Source of the DNA: Pedobacter cryoconitis
GTDB lineage: Bacteria; Bacteroidota; Bacteroidia; Sphingobacteriales; Sphingobacteriaceae
Assembly: GCF_001590605.1 (NCBI RefSeq)
Contig: NZ_CP014504.1
Span: forward strand, 1 to 64,000
DNA length: 64,000 nucleotides
Direction of reading: 5' to 3'
Part shown: one piece after another, positions 1-8,751 of the stretch
How the letters are laid out: each line of letters opens with the position of its first letter
How positions within the stretch are numbered: the stretch's first letter is position 1
Notes under the pieces: model-generated
Database searches by the model: none
Seen by the model: only the letters and a program-made list of their open reading frames with translations
Told to the model about the DNA's origin: nothing
Made by a program: the position numbers and the translations under genes

Positions 1-9
1 AGTTTTTTT

Positions 10-18
10 TGTTGATAA
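10..18 (-). promoter_or_regulatory. DnaA-box-like site upstream of dnaA
   Basis: The minus strand reads TTATCAACA, one mismatch from the E. coli DnaA box TTATCCACA. It lies about 80 nt before the dnaA start, where autoregulatory or origin boxes are common. Only 100 bases of upstream DNA are visible, so I cannot tell whether it belongs to a larger cluster. About one such 9-mer is expected by chance in an AT-rich 64-kb window. Confidence 0.4.
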
Positions 19-100
19 TTTTTTGAATCTTCGATCTATCGGAACGTCAGTTTTCGCAGGCTGTATTCTTCGGGAAAATCATTAATATATTTAGGGCACT

Positions 101-1531
101 ATGGAAAAAACTTGTACCGAAGTATGGAAAAACTGTCTTCAAATTATTAAGGACAATATCCCGAGCCAAAGTTTTAAAACTTGGTTCGAACCGATTTCTG
201 CCCTTAAACTTGATGGCAAAGTTTTAACTATACAGGTACCTAGTTTATTTTTCTATGAATGGTTAGAAGAACACTATGTAGGGCTGCTGCGCAAGACTGT
301 TAAAAAGCAGCTTGGCGATGAAGGCAGATTGGAATATAACATCGTAGTCGATAAATCTTCCAATAGCGGCTCACCTTATACCACCAACATGCCCTCCAAT
401 GGGAATGGTGCTGAAGCTAAAATGCAATCTATGCCAATCCCTGTTTCTATAAACAAGGATATTAAAAACCCTTTTATAATACCAGGACTGAAAAAGCTGA
501 ATGTAGACCCTCAGCTCAACTCAAATTATACTTTCGAAAACTATATTGAAGGTGACTGTAACCGCCTTGCCCGTTCTGCAGGTTATGCTGTCGCAGCAAA
601 ACCGGGTGGTACCTCATTTAATCCTTTAATGATTTATGGCGGAGTAGGTTTGGGTAAAACCCACCTTGGTCAGGCTATAGGCAATGAAATTAAACGGACC
701 ATGCCCGACAAACTGGTGATCTATGTTTCCTGTGAGAAATTCTGCCAGCAATTTGTAGACTCCCTGAAAAATAATACCATCAATGATTTTGTGAATTTTT
801 ACCAGGCAATGGATGTCATCATTATGGATGATGTACATAATTTCGCCGGAAAAGAAAAAACACAGGATATTTTCTTTCACATCTTCAACCACCTGCACCA
901 ATCTGGTAAACAAGTTATTCTGACCTCAGACAAAGCACCTAAAGATCTGGCTGGACTGGAAGAAAGATTACTGAGCAGGTTCAAATGGGGCCTTTCAGCA
1001 GATCTGCAGATTCCTGATCTGGAAACCAGGATCGCAATTCTGAGAAAGAAAATGTATGCAGACGGTATTGAGCTTCCACAGGAAGTTGTTGAATACGTCG
1101 CTAATAATATTGACAATAATGTAAGAGAGCTGGAAGGGGCAATGGTTTCTTTGCTTGCGCAGTCTACCTTGAATAAAAAAGATATTGACCTTTCTTTGGC
1201 GAAACAAATGCTAAAGAACTTTATTAAAAATACGACGAAAGAGATTTCTATGGAATACATACAGAAACTAGTCTGTGAGTATTTTGAAGTCCCGGTTGAT
1301 ATGGTCAAATCGCCTACCCGGAAAAGAGAAATTGTACAAGCCAGACAGATTTCTATGTACTTGTCCAAAAGCCATACTAAATCTTCCCTGAAAACTATCG
1401 GTGCTTTTTTTGGGGGCAGAGATCACTCGACTGTAATCTATGCGTGTCAGACTGTAGAAGACCTGATTGATACCGATAAGAAATTTAAAGGTTACGTACA
1501 CGATATTCAGAAAAAACTCAAAATGAGTTAA
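101..1531 (+). CDS. dnaA: Chromosomal replication initiator protein DnaA
   Basis: DnaA is the AAA+ ATPase that binds DnaA boxes and opens the replication origin. The 476-residue protein has the usual length and order. An N-terminal domain I covers about residues 1-85, followed by a variable linker. The AAA+ core has its Walker A motif GGVGLGKTH at residues 180-188 and a Walker B motif IMDDVHNF near 246. The C-terminal domain IV carries the DNA-binding signature GGRDHSTVIYA from residue 438. The start is the first ATG in the frame and aligns with the usual domain I start (MEKTCTEVWKNCL). The following gene is 256 nt away, so dnaA appears to be a single-gene unit. No truncation or odd composition is seen. 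Confidence 0.98.
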   Translation: MEKTCTEVWKNCLQIIKDNIPSQSFKTWFEPISALKLDGKVLTIQVPSLFFYEWLEEHYVGLLRKTVKKQLGDEGRLEYNIVVDKSSNSGSPYTTNMPSNGNGAEAKMQSMPIPVSINKDIKNPFIIPGLKKLNVDPQLNSNYTFENYIEGDCNRLARSAGYAVAAKPGGTSFNPLMIYGGVGLGKTHLGQAIGNEIKRTMPDKLVIYVSCEKFCQQFVDSLKNNTINDFVNFYQAMDVIIMDDVHNFAGKEKTQDIFFHIFNHLHQSGKQVILTSDKAPKDLAGLEERLLSRFKWGLSADLQIPDLETRIAILRKKMYADGIELPQEVVEYVANNIDNNVRELEGAMVSLLAQSTLNKKDIDLSLAKQMLKNFIKNTTKEISMEYIQKLVCEYFEVPVDMVKSPTRKREIVQARQISMYLSKSHTKSSLKTIGAFFGGRDHSTVIYACQTVEDLIDTDKKFKGYVHDIQKKLKMS

Positions 1532-1577
1532 TCAGAATAGCTATTCTTTTTGTCAGCATAGCAAACGCTACTCTCAT

Positions 1578-1601
1578 TTAATTACAAGCTATTGTAATTA
1601 A
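1578..1601. repeat. Hairpin downstream of dnaA
   Basis: Perfect 10-bp inverted arms (TTAATTACAA and TTGTAATTAA) flank the tetraloop GCTA, 46 nt after the dnaA stop. A second short palindrome followed by TTTT lies at 1534-1551. Either could form the 3' end of the dnaA transcript, but the long hairpin lacks a clean T-run, so the terminator role is inferred. The rest of the 1532-1787 gap shows no gene. Confidence 0.45.
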
Positions 1602-1787
1602 TAAGTTACACCTTTTTGAGGGATTTCGTCCTTTGTTGCCGAATTTTTCATTTACTTAACATTAAATACAGAAATCTGTGACTTGTCCTCTAAAACAAGC
1701 TGATAAATCATTTTATCATATTCCAGAACAAACAATTACCTAATACCTACAGGATATTTTCGTGCAGTAATAATCTAAAAAAAGCTC

Positions 1788-4700
1788 ATGGAAAAAAAAC
1801 TACTCAATTTTTCAAGAATGCTGCTGACGACCGCATTTGTAATCTTAACCGCTGTACAGCTATTTGCGCAAAATGTGCCGATCAGAGGAACTGTCACAGA
1901 TGAGACTAAAGCTCCGGTTCCTGGTGCCAGTATCAAAATAAAAGGAACCTCAACGGGTACAGTAAGTTCAACCAATGGAACTTTTACATTAAGTGTACCA
2001 AAAGGCAAAACTATGACGATCACTTCTATCGGTTACCTGACACAGGAAATTGTAGTCAATGGAGAAACTGTGTTACAGATCGAATTGAAAAATGATTTAC
2101 AACAGCTGACCGAAGTTGTTGTGACTGCCCTTGGTATTAAAAAGGACATAAAAAAAATTGGTTATGCCACTCAGGAAATTAAAGGAAGCGAACTGGTTAA
2201 AGCAAGAGAGCCCAATGCAATTAATTCCCTGACTGGTAAAATTGCCGGATTAACCGTTGGAGGAAGCGCTGAGCTGCTTGGCCGGCCACAGCTGGTTTTG
2301 AGAGGAAGTACAGACCTTTTATTCGTAGTAGATGGTGTACCTGTTAATTCGGATACCTGGAATATCAGTGCTGATGATATTGAAACTTATACGGTATTAA
2401 AAGGCCCGAATGCTGCGGCATTATACGGTTTCAGAGGACAAAATGGAGCAATATTGGTCACTACAAAAAAAGGGACTAAAGACGATCGAGGTTTCAGTGT
2501 TGAATTCAATAGCAGTACGATGCTGGAGAAGGGATTTACTGCAGTCCCAAAAGCACAAACAGAATATGGTTATGGAAATGATTATAAATACGCTTACGGA
2601 AATGACCTTTATGATTTAGATGGAAGTTACCGCAGGACGAATATCTGGGGCCCTAAATTTGACGGACAGGGTGTAGCACAATATGATAGCCCGGTAGATC
2701 CGGTAACAGGAATCCGGACTAAAACACCATGGCTTTCTAAAGGAGGTAAAAACTTTGAAAATTTCATGCAAACTGGTATCCTGAGTACGAATAATGTTTC
2801 GGTGAGCGCATCAGGCGAAAAATATGATATGCGTACCTCAGTGAGTCATACTTATCAGAAAGGAATGGCACCGAATACCAAACTGAATATAGATAACCTG
2901 AATCTTTATGGTGGTTATAATTTCAGTTCTAAATGGAGAATGGATGCTAATCTGAATTTGAACTCTCAATACACACCAAACATTCCGGATGTTTCTTACG
3001 GCCCTAATAGTTACGTTTACCAGTTTAAAGTATACGGCTCTTCCAGCTGGGACCTCAATGATGTCAAAGACTATTTTGGTGGTCCACGCGGCCGTCCTGG
3101 ATTGGTGCAGAATTTCGTAGAATACGGCAGACATAACAACCCTTATTTTACAGCCAACGAATGGTTGCACAGTCATAAAAAAACAGACATTAATGGTTAT
3201 GCGAAATTAAGTTATAAGGTAAATGATAACCTGAACTTCAGCCTGCGTTCTCAAATCACAACCTGGAATCAAATGCGTACAGAGAAAGTTCCGCCATCTA
3301 CGAACTTAAATCAATACGTAAATGATTACTATTTCAATAAATCCAATGGTGTTTATAATATCTGGTACGGAGATTACAGAGAAGATCAGCGTACGCTGGT
3401 TGAGCATAACCACGATTTCCTGGCCAACTATAACAAAAAGATCAGTGATGACTTCACTTTCTCAGGTTCTGCGGGTGCGAACTTAAGAACATTTGAATAC
3501 AATTCAACCTGGGCAACCACTTATGCTTTAACCTTACCGGGCGTTTATAACCTGGCTAACTCACAAGGTCCTGTTAAATCTTACAACTTCGGCTCTAAAA
3601 TGCAAGTGTCAAGTGGTTATTATACTTTTGATTTTGGCATTAAGAACTGGTTGAATATCAATACTACAGGTCGTTTAGATAAACTTTCTACCTTACCAAA
3701 AGGCAATGATATCTTCTTTTATCCTTCGGTATCTTTAAGTTCAGTAGTAAGTGACTATGTTAAATTACCTGAAGTAATCTCCTTCTGGAAATTGCGGGGC
3801 TCTTTCGCAGACGTAAGAGGTGCATTGACAAGCCCGACCATTGGAACAGCCTATAATGCATTAACAGGTAATACCGTGGGTAATTTATTAGGTGGTGGTA
3901 CTTATGGTGGTTACGGAACAGAGCTATACAGTTCATATGACGGCCCTACCTATGATAATCAGAATACCTATAACGTTAATACTTATTATAATAATACGCC
4001 ATCAGTTGACTTCTCGAAAAATATTGCTAATAATCAAATTAAGCCATTTGATGTAAAATCTTATGAAGCAGGAACAGAAATCAAATTTCTGAAAAATCGA
4101 TTGGGTGTTGATTTTACTTATTTCACCTCTATTAATGGCCCCCTTGTATTTCAATTACCAGTTGCCAATTCCACAAGCTATGCGACCGAAAGTGTAAATG
4201 CGATCACCTCAAAGAAAAAAGGATGGGAACTTTCTATCACCGGAACACCTGTTAAAACCCAGAGCGGCTTTACCTGGGATGTAATGGCAAACGTATCAAC
4301 TTACAAAGAAACCCTAAGCAAAATTTATGATGGTGTAGATGGCTGGGCAATTAATAACCACAATTATAAAGTTGGAGAACGTCTGGATGGGTATTATGGA
4401 CGTGCTTATGTCAGATCTCCGGATGGACAGATTATCCACGATGCCAGCGGATTGCCATTAGCGCAGCAAGCAGGTGTAAACAATAACCAATTGTTAGGGT
4501 ATGCTAACCCAGATTTCGTGTTTGGTTTCAACAATAGATTTGGATATAAGAACTTCAATTTCAGCTTTCAGTTTGATGGACGTATCGGAGGTAAAATATT
4601 TGATTATGCTTATGCACAAATGTTAAATGCAGGTACAGCTGTTGATCTGGTAGAAGGACAGTATGGAGATGCACGTTTAAAAGAATGGCAAAGCACTAAC

Positions 4701-5153
4701 GGCGGAACCATCAATGCAACAGGTGCTATGGTAGGAAATGGAGTCGTGATTACTTCTGGTACTCCACATTATACTAACGGAAAAATTGATAACTATGATC
4801 AGTTAACCTTCGCGCAGAACAACAAGGCAGTAACCCTGAGAAACTATGTACAAAACGGAGTTTATGGATTGTTTGATGAACCATTTATGATCAGTCGTTC
4901 ATTTGTGAAACTTCGTGAAGTGGTGATTGGCTATACGATCCCTAAAAAGTTCCTGGCCAAAACAGGGCTCAGATCAGCAAGTATCTCTTTAATCGGCAGA
5001 AACCTGCTTTATTTTGCTAAACGCAAAGACATCGATCTTGATCAATATGCTTCAGGATTTAACCTGTCCAGCAAAGCCAATGGCGGTAAACAAAGCGATC
5101 TTCAAAGTTCTACAGCCCGTCGTTATGGTGTGAATATCAGTATAGGCTTTTAA
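1788..5153 (+). CDS. SusC/RagA-family TonB-linked outer membrane receptor
   Basis: This 1121-residue protein is the outer-membrane channel of a SusC/SusD uptake system. It imports a ligand captured by the SusD-like lipoprotein, powered by TonB. A signal peptide covers about residues 1-28 and ends in LFAQ. A carboxypeptidase-D regulatory-like beta domain follows (about 29-110, IRGTVTDETKAPVPGASI). The plug domain contains LVLRGSTDLLFVVDGVPVNSD around 165-188. A large TonB-dependent beta-barrel runs to the C-terminus, which ends in the typical aromatic residue (NISIGF). The substrate cannot be read from sequence, and no glycoside hydrolase is adjacent, so carbohydrate is not assured. The SusD partner follows after 124 nt that contain a strong hairpin. 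Confidence 0.93.
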   Translation: MEKKLLNFSRMLLTTAFVILTAVQLFAQNVPIRGTVTDETKAPVPGASIKIKGTSTGTVSSTNGTFTLSVPKGKTMTITSIGYLTQEIVVNGETVLQIELKNDLQQLTEVVVTALGIKKDIKKIGYATQEIKGSELVKAREPNAINSLTGKIAGLTVGGSAELLGRPQLVLRGSTDLLFVVDGVPVNSDTWNISADDIETYTVLKGPNAAALYGFRGQNGAILVTTKKGTKDDRGFSVEFNSSTMLEKGFTAVPKAQTEYGYGNDYKYAYGNDLYDLDGSYRRTNIWGPKFDGQGVAQYDSPVDPVTGIRTKTPWLSKGGKNFENFMQTGILSTNNVSVSASGEKYDMRTSVSHTYQKGMAPNTKLNIDNLNLYGGYNFSSKWRMDANLNLNSQYTPNIPDVSYGPNSYVYQFKVYGSSSWDLNDVKDYFGGPRGRPGLVQNFVEYGRHNNPYFTANEWLHSHKKTDINGYAKLSYKVNDNLNFSLRSQITTWNQMRTEKVPPSTNLNQYVNDYYFNKSNGVYNIWYGDYREDQRTLVEHNHDFLANYNKKISDDFTFSGSAGANLRTFEYNSTWATTYALTLPGVYNLANSQGPVKSYNFGSKMQVSSGYYTFDFGIKNWLNINTTGRLDKLSTLPKGNDIFFYPSVSLSSVVSDYVKLPEVISFWKLRGSFADVRGALTSPTIGTAYNALTGNTVGNLLGGGTYGGYGTELYSSYDGPTYDNQNTYNVNTYYNNTPSVDFSKNIANNQIKPFDVKSYEAGTEIKFLKNRLGVDFTYFTSINGPLVFQLPVANSTSYATESVNAITSKKKGWELSITGTPVKTQSGFTWDVMANVSTYKETLSKIYDGVDGWAINNHNYKVGERLDGYYGRAYVRSPDGQIIHDASGLPLAQQAGVNNNQLLGYANPDFVFGFNNRFGYKNFNFSFQFDGRIGGKIFDYAYAQMLNAGTAVDLVEGQYGDARLKEWQSTNGGTINATGAMVGNGVVITSGTPHYTNGKIDNYDQLTFAQNNKAVTLRNYVQNGVYGLFDEPFMISRSFVKLREVVIGYTIPKKFLAKTGLRSASISLIGRNLLYFAKRKDIDLDQYASGFNLSSKANGGKQSDLQSSTARRYGVNISIGF

Positions 5154-5189
5154 TCCCTCCTTTTAACCTTAAAACAAAATGAACCCGGC

Positions 5190-5238
5190 ATGATTAAAAT
5201 AATTATTAAACCCACAGGGCAATAATTATTTTAATCAT
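5190..5238. repeat. Perfect 18-bp-stem hairpin between susC and susD
   Basis: Arms 5190-5207 and 5221-5238 are exact reverse complements, 18 nt each and AT-rich, around a 13-nt loop. The hairpin lies 36 nt after the SusC stop and 39 nt before the SusD start. No long T-run follows, so it is more likely an mRNA-processing, stability or partial attenuation element than a full terminator. The two genes are expected to be co-expressed. Confidence 0.75.
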
Positions 5239-5277
5239 CAAAGGCTCCATCTAACAAAACATAAAATAGAAAAATAG

Positions 5278-6888
5278 ATGAAATTAAATATGATAAAAAT
5301 AACCAGTGTGATCGCTATTGCACTTACACTGGGAAGCTGCCAGAAGGGCGATTTACTTTCTAACCCGAACGTAGCAAATGAGAACTCAAACATTCCGGTT
5401 TCCCTTTTACTTAACCATTTGACCTGGAGCATGTACCGTGGTGGCGGTGTGGTAGAAAAAACTTCAAATGCAATAGGAGAGGAACCATTTGGTCAATTGA
5501 GTAAATGGAATCAATTCACCGTCTCTACCAATGCTTATTACCGGGCAACGAATGCTTATGCTTTTAGTAATACAGCTACTGCTTATGATTTGCTGAGGTA
5601 TGTGAAGCAAATGGAAAGCCAGGCGCAGGTACAGCTTGGAACTACAAATAGTGTTTATAGCGCGCTGGGCCGATTTTTTAAAGCTTATAGCTTTGTCTGG
5701 TTAACGCAGCGGGTTGGAGATATTCCTGCCGGTGAGGCTGGAGACTCAAAAAACCTGACCCCAAAATTTGAAGCGCAGAAAGATGTCTACAAAAGAAGTC
5801 TGCAACTGTTAGATGAAGCCAATTCAATTATCACTATTGCCATTAAACCAAGTGTTGGTGTAGACAATTCAAGCACAGTTGTAGGTGGAGATATTTATGG
5901 ATTGACCTATTTGCAATGGCAAAAAGTGATCAACAGTTACCGTTTAAGAGTATTGATCAGCTTAAGTAAACGTGCAGATGATAACGCTGACCTGAATATT
6001 AAACAACAATTTGCTGATATCTTAAATAACCCGGGTAAATATCCTGTTCAAACAGGGAACAGCGATAACCTTGCTTTTAAATACAATGCGACCGTGAATA
6101 AGTTTATTTATAACCCTGATGAAACTTACAACGTATTTGAAAATCTGGGCAAAACTTATCTTGACCTGACTACTGCAAATCAGGATCCGCGTACTTTTAT
6201 TGCAGCGACGCCTGCACCAGCTGAAATTAAAGCAGGTAAAACAGTGGGTGATTTCACTGCTTATGTTGGTGGAAGTACTACATTAACACAGAGTACGCTT
6301 TCTGCAAATGATGCGAAAGGTATGTATTCTTATGTAAACTATAAACGTTATTTCACCACTTTTACTGGACCTGATCCAGCAGTGATGATCGGCTATCCGG
6401 AGTTGTGTTTTAACATTGCTGAAGCAATAAACAGGGGCTGGGTGGCTGGTTCTGCGGCAAATTGGTACCAGAACGGGATGAAAGCTTCGATCAGTTTCTA
6501 CGGATTAACCGAAGGACAGAGTTATGATATTGGTGATGTTAAAGGGATTACGCTAGGTAAAGTTACAATCAAAACCAATGATTTCCTGAACCACCCGAAC
6601 GTGGTTTATAAAGGTGACAATGCAGATGGACTTAAACAGATCCTTCAGCAAAAATACGTGGCCTTTTTTGAGAACTCTGCCTGGGAAGCTTTTTATAACT
6701 GGCGCCGTACCGGAATTCCTGAATTTGCCAATAACGGCGCAGGTATTAATCCATCAGGTGTGATTCCAGTTCGCTGGCAATATCCGCTGGATGAGCAAAA
6801 TAACAATACCGCTAATTATAAAGCAGCTGTTAGTGCGCAATATGGAGGTAATGATGATATCAATCAAAAAATGTGGTTACTTAAATAA
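5278..6888 (+). CDS. SusD/RagB-like nutrient-binding outer membrane lipoprotein
   Basis: This is the surface lipoprotein that caps the SusC channel and binds its ligand. The first 22 residues form a lipoprotein signal ending in the lipobox LGSC, with Cys at about residue 22. The rest is helical and TPR-like, as in the SusD family. The 536-residue length and features such as SYRLRVLISLSKRAD near 220 and the late FFENSAWEAFYNWRRTGIP resemble the SusD_2/SusD-like group. An in-frame ATG four codons in could also be the start. It forms an operon with the SusC gene upstream and a phosphatase gene 14 nt downstream. Confidence 0.9.
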   Translation: MKLNMIKITSVIAIALTLGSCQKGDLLSNPNVANENSNIPVSLLLNHLTWSMYRGGGVVEKTSNAIGEEPFGQLSKWNQFTVSTNAYYRATNAYAFSNTATAYDLLRYVKQMESQAQVQLGTTNSVYSALGRFFKAYSFVWLTQRVGDIPAGEAGDSKNLTPKFEAQKDVYKRSLQLLDEANSIITIAIKPSVGVDNSSTVVGGDIYGLTYLQWQKVINSYRLRVLISLSKRADDNADLNIKQQFADILNNPGKYPVQTGNSDNLAFKYNATVNKFIYNPDETYNVFENLGKTYLDLTTANQDPRTFIAATPAPAEIKAGKTVGDFTAYVGGSTTLTQSTLSANDAKGMYSYVNYKRYFTTFTGPDPAVMIGYPELCFNIAEAINRGWVAGSAANWYQNGMKASISFYGLTEGQSYDIGDVKGITLGKVTIKTNDFLNHPNVVYKGDNADGLKQILQQKYVAFFENSAWEAFYNWRRTGIPEFANNGAGINPSGVIPVRWQYPLDEQNNNTANYKAAVSAQYGGNDDINQKMWLLK

Positions 6889-6902
6889 TCTTCGATAAAT
6901 AT

Positions 6903-7715
6903 ATGAAAGCAATAGTCGTTTTATTCTTCTCCGCACTGGCCAGTCTGCAGGCTTCAGGCGTTACCGTTAATGATACTACCAGGTTAGTCCCTGTTCAGGG
7001 TGCTGTAAATTTCAGAGACCTTGGCGGTTATCAGACCAATGAAGGAAAACAGGTTAAATGGGGTAAGGTTTACCGTTCTGCAGAAATCAGTAAGTTGACG
7101 GATGCAGATCTTAAATTGCTGGCCCAAAAGCATATCAAATCTGTAGTTGATTTTCGGAGTGATGAAGAAGTAGCGAAAGCAAAAGACCGTTTACCAGCCG
7201 GTGCTTCCTACTTACAATTGGCTGCTGGTAGTGAAAGTTTAGGTAATATCATGGCTATCCTGCCGAAGCTCAATGACGGAGATTCACTAATGATCTCATT
7301 CTATAGTCAGACTGCGCATTTGAAAGATAAATATAAACCCTTTTTTCAGGAGCTATTAAAAATGCCTGACACTGATGCTTTATTATTCCATTGCACAGCT
7401 GGAAAAGATCGTACAGGTATAGGTGCAGCACTGTTCTTACATGCCGTAGGTGTACCTGATGAAACTATCTTACAAGATTATCTGGCTACGAATGAATACC
7501 GGAAAGCAGAGAATGAAAAGATGGTGAAAATGATGATACAGTTTGGTATTAAGGAGGAGGTAGCCCGTGATATGGCTGGAGTTAAACCTGAATACTTAAT
7601 CGCTACTGTTAAGGCCATTACCCAGCAATACGGAAGTATAGATCAGTTTATGACTGAAGAATTAGGCCTTAAAGCCGACGATATTGCACTGTTAAAGAAG
7701 AAATATACCAATTAA
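6903..7715 (+). CDS. Exported tyrosine/serine-type protein phosphatase
   Basis: The 270-residue protein belongs to the DSP-like Tyr/Ser phosphatase family (Y_phosphatase3 type). The catalytic P-loop CX5R is visible as HCTAGKDRTG, with Cys164 and Arg170. The family's N-terminal VNFRDLGGY motif sits near residue 36. The first 18-20 residues form a hydrophobic signal peptide, so the enzyme probably acts in the periplasm or at the surface. Family members dephosphorylate phosphotyrosine, phosphoserine or small phosphoesters; the substrate here is unknown. It starts 14 nt after the SusD-like gene, which suggests that it processes the ligand taken up by the SusCD pair. Confidence 0.87.
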   Translation: MKAIVVLFFSALASLQASGVTVNDTTRLVPVQGAVNFRDLGGYQTNEGKQVKWGKVYRSAEISKLTDADLKLLAQKHIKSVVDFRSDEEVAKAKDRLPAGASYLQLAAGSESLGNIMAILPKLNDGDSLMISFYSQTAHLKDKYKPFFQELLKMPDTDALLFHCTAGKDRTGIGAALFLHAVGVPDETILQDYLATNEYRKAENEKMVKMMIQFGIKEEVARDMAGVKPEYLIATVKAITQQYGSIDQFMTEELGLKADDIALLKKKYTN

Positions 7716-7723
7716 TCCAATAC

Positions 7724-7758
7724 AAACGGGCTGCCTTTACGCAAGACAGCCCGTTTAT
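7724..7758. terminator. Bidirectional rho-independent terminator
   Basis: Ten-base arms AAACGGGCTG (7724-7733) and CAGCCCGTTT (7747-7756) form a GC-rich stem. A-rich sequence on one side and T-rich sequence on the other allow it to work in both directions. It sits between the convergent phosphatase gene (stop at 7715) and NUDIX gene (stop at 7778). Confidence 0.85.
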
Positions 7759-7777
7759 TATTTGATATTATTTTTCT

Positions 7778-8329
7778 TTATTTAATCGCTTCCAACTTCA
7801 TCAATCCATAAAATAAAGCTGCAGTATGTAAAGACTGCTCTATTTTATTATCAATAAGCAATTGTTTAACTTCTTCAACCGTATACTCTTCCACATTTAA
7901 GATCTCATGCTCATCCAGATCCTGTTCTTGTGTTTGAATACCACCGGTTAATAAATAAGTAAATGTCCTGTTATCAGCTGTCGCCGGGTTAGGATAAAGC
8001 GTTGCAATCAACTCACAGGTTTCAAAAGAATAACCAGTTTCTTCCAGTAACTCTCTTTTGATACCCTGTTCAGGATCTTCTCCCGGTTCAATCACACCAC
8101 CAGGTATTTCCAATGAAATAATATCCGCTGCATGGCGATACTGACGTACCAGAATCAACTTATTATCTTTTGTTAACGCAACCGCATTAGCCCAATCAGG
8201 ATATTCCAATACGAAATAATCATCTTTTACTGTACCGTTCTGTAACTTACAGGTATCTACACGCAGCGTCGCCCATCTTTCCTGAACCAGGTATCTGGAG
8301 GAAAGCTTTTCCCATTTTTTAATTTCCAT
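7778..8329 (-). CDS. NUDIX hydrolase, ADP-ribose pyrophosphatase-like
   Basis: A 183-residue NUDIX enzyme that hydrolyses a nucleoside diphosphate linked to another group. The full Nudix box GX5EX7REUXEEXGU is present from Gly78 to Tyr100, with REL at 92-94 and EE at 96-97 for metal binding. The N-terminal part (VLEYPDWANAVALTKDNKLILVRQYR region) matches ADP-ribose pyrophosphatase-type members, but the substrate is not fixed by the box. It is the last gene of a five-gene minus-strand run and follows its upstream neighbour by 14 nt. Confidence 0.88.
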   Translation of the reverse strand: MEIKKWEKLSSRYLVQERWATLRVDTCKLQNGTVKDDYFVLEYPDWANAVALTKDNKLILVRQYRHAADIISLEIPGGVIEPGEDPEQGIKRELLEETGYSFETCELIATLYPNPATADNRTFTYLLTGGIQTQEQDLDEHEILNVEEYTVEEVKQLLIDNKIEQSLHTAALFYGLMKLEAIK

Positions 8330-8343
8330 TCGTTTGTATTGTA

Positions 8344-8748
8344 TCAGGCATGCTGTTTTAAAAAGTCTGTGACTGTTTTTTGACGGCTTAGATTGTTCAT
8401 GTTCACTACATGATGTTTTACCTCTAAGGTCTGATAAGTCAGCTGCAGTTTTTCTGCGACAGACTTATTTTCTGCAGTCAGCACTGTGTTGTTGAATTTG
8501 AGGTAAAGCACTTGTGAAAGAATTTCCAGCTTTTCTGAAGGAAAATTTTTCTCCGTCAGAAAAGCCACGAAATCTGTTGCATCACAAGCCACCAGGTCCG
8601 AAAACAGGATCCCAAAATCAGCTTCCAGCATTTCATTTAAACCATTGTCAGCCTCTTCCAGTCTGCCTTCCTGTTTTAAGCACAGGATCCTTGCTATTGC
8701 TTGTCCGAGTTTTTGAATCTCAGCAGTTATTAAATCTCTTTTATACAT
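8344..8748 (-). CDS. Conserved hypothetical protein, DUF6483-like
   Basis: This 134-residue soluble protein is predicted to be mostly alpha-helical. It opens MYKRDLITAEIQKLGQAIAR, resembling small proteins of the DUF6483 type, which have no established function; the family match is from memory and tentative. There is no signal peptide, membrane segment or catalytic motif. It lies 3 nt after the TPM-domain gene and 14 nt before the NUDIX gene, so it is co-transcribed with them. The tight spacing and balanced composition argue that it is real. Confidence 0.7.
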   Translation of the reverse strand: MYKRDLITAEIQKLGQAIARILCLKQEGRLEEADNGLNEMLEADFGILFSDLVACDATDFVAFLTEKNFPSEKLEILSQVLYLKFNNTVLTAENKSVAEKLQLTYQTLEVKHHVVNMNNLSRQKTVTDFLKQHA

Positions 8749-8751
8749 AGT

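Noticed and set aside
877..1368. 163-codon minus-strand ORF opposite dnaA
   Set aside because: It is fully inside the conserved dnaA AAA+ domain and is a frame shadow.
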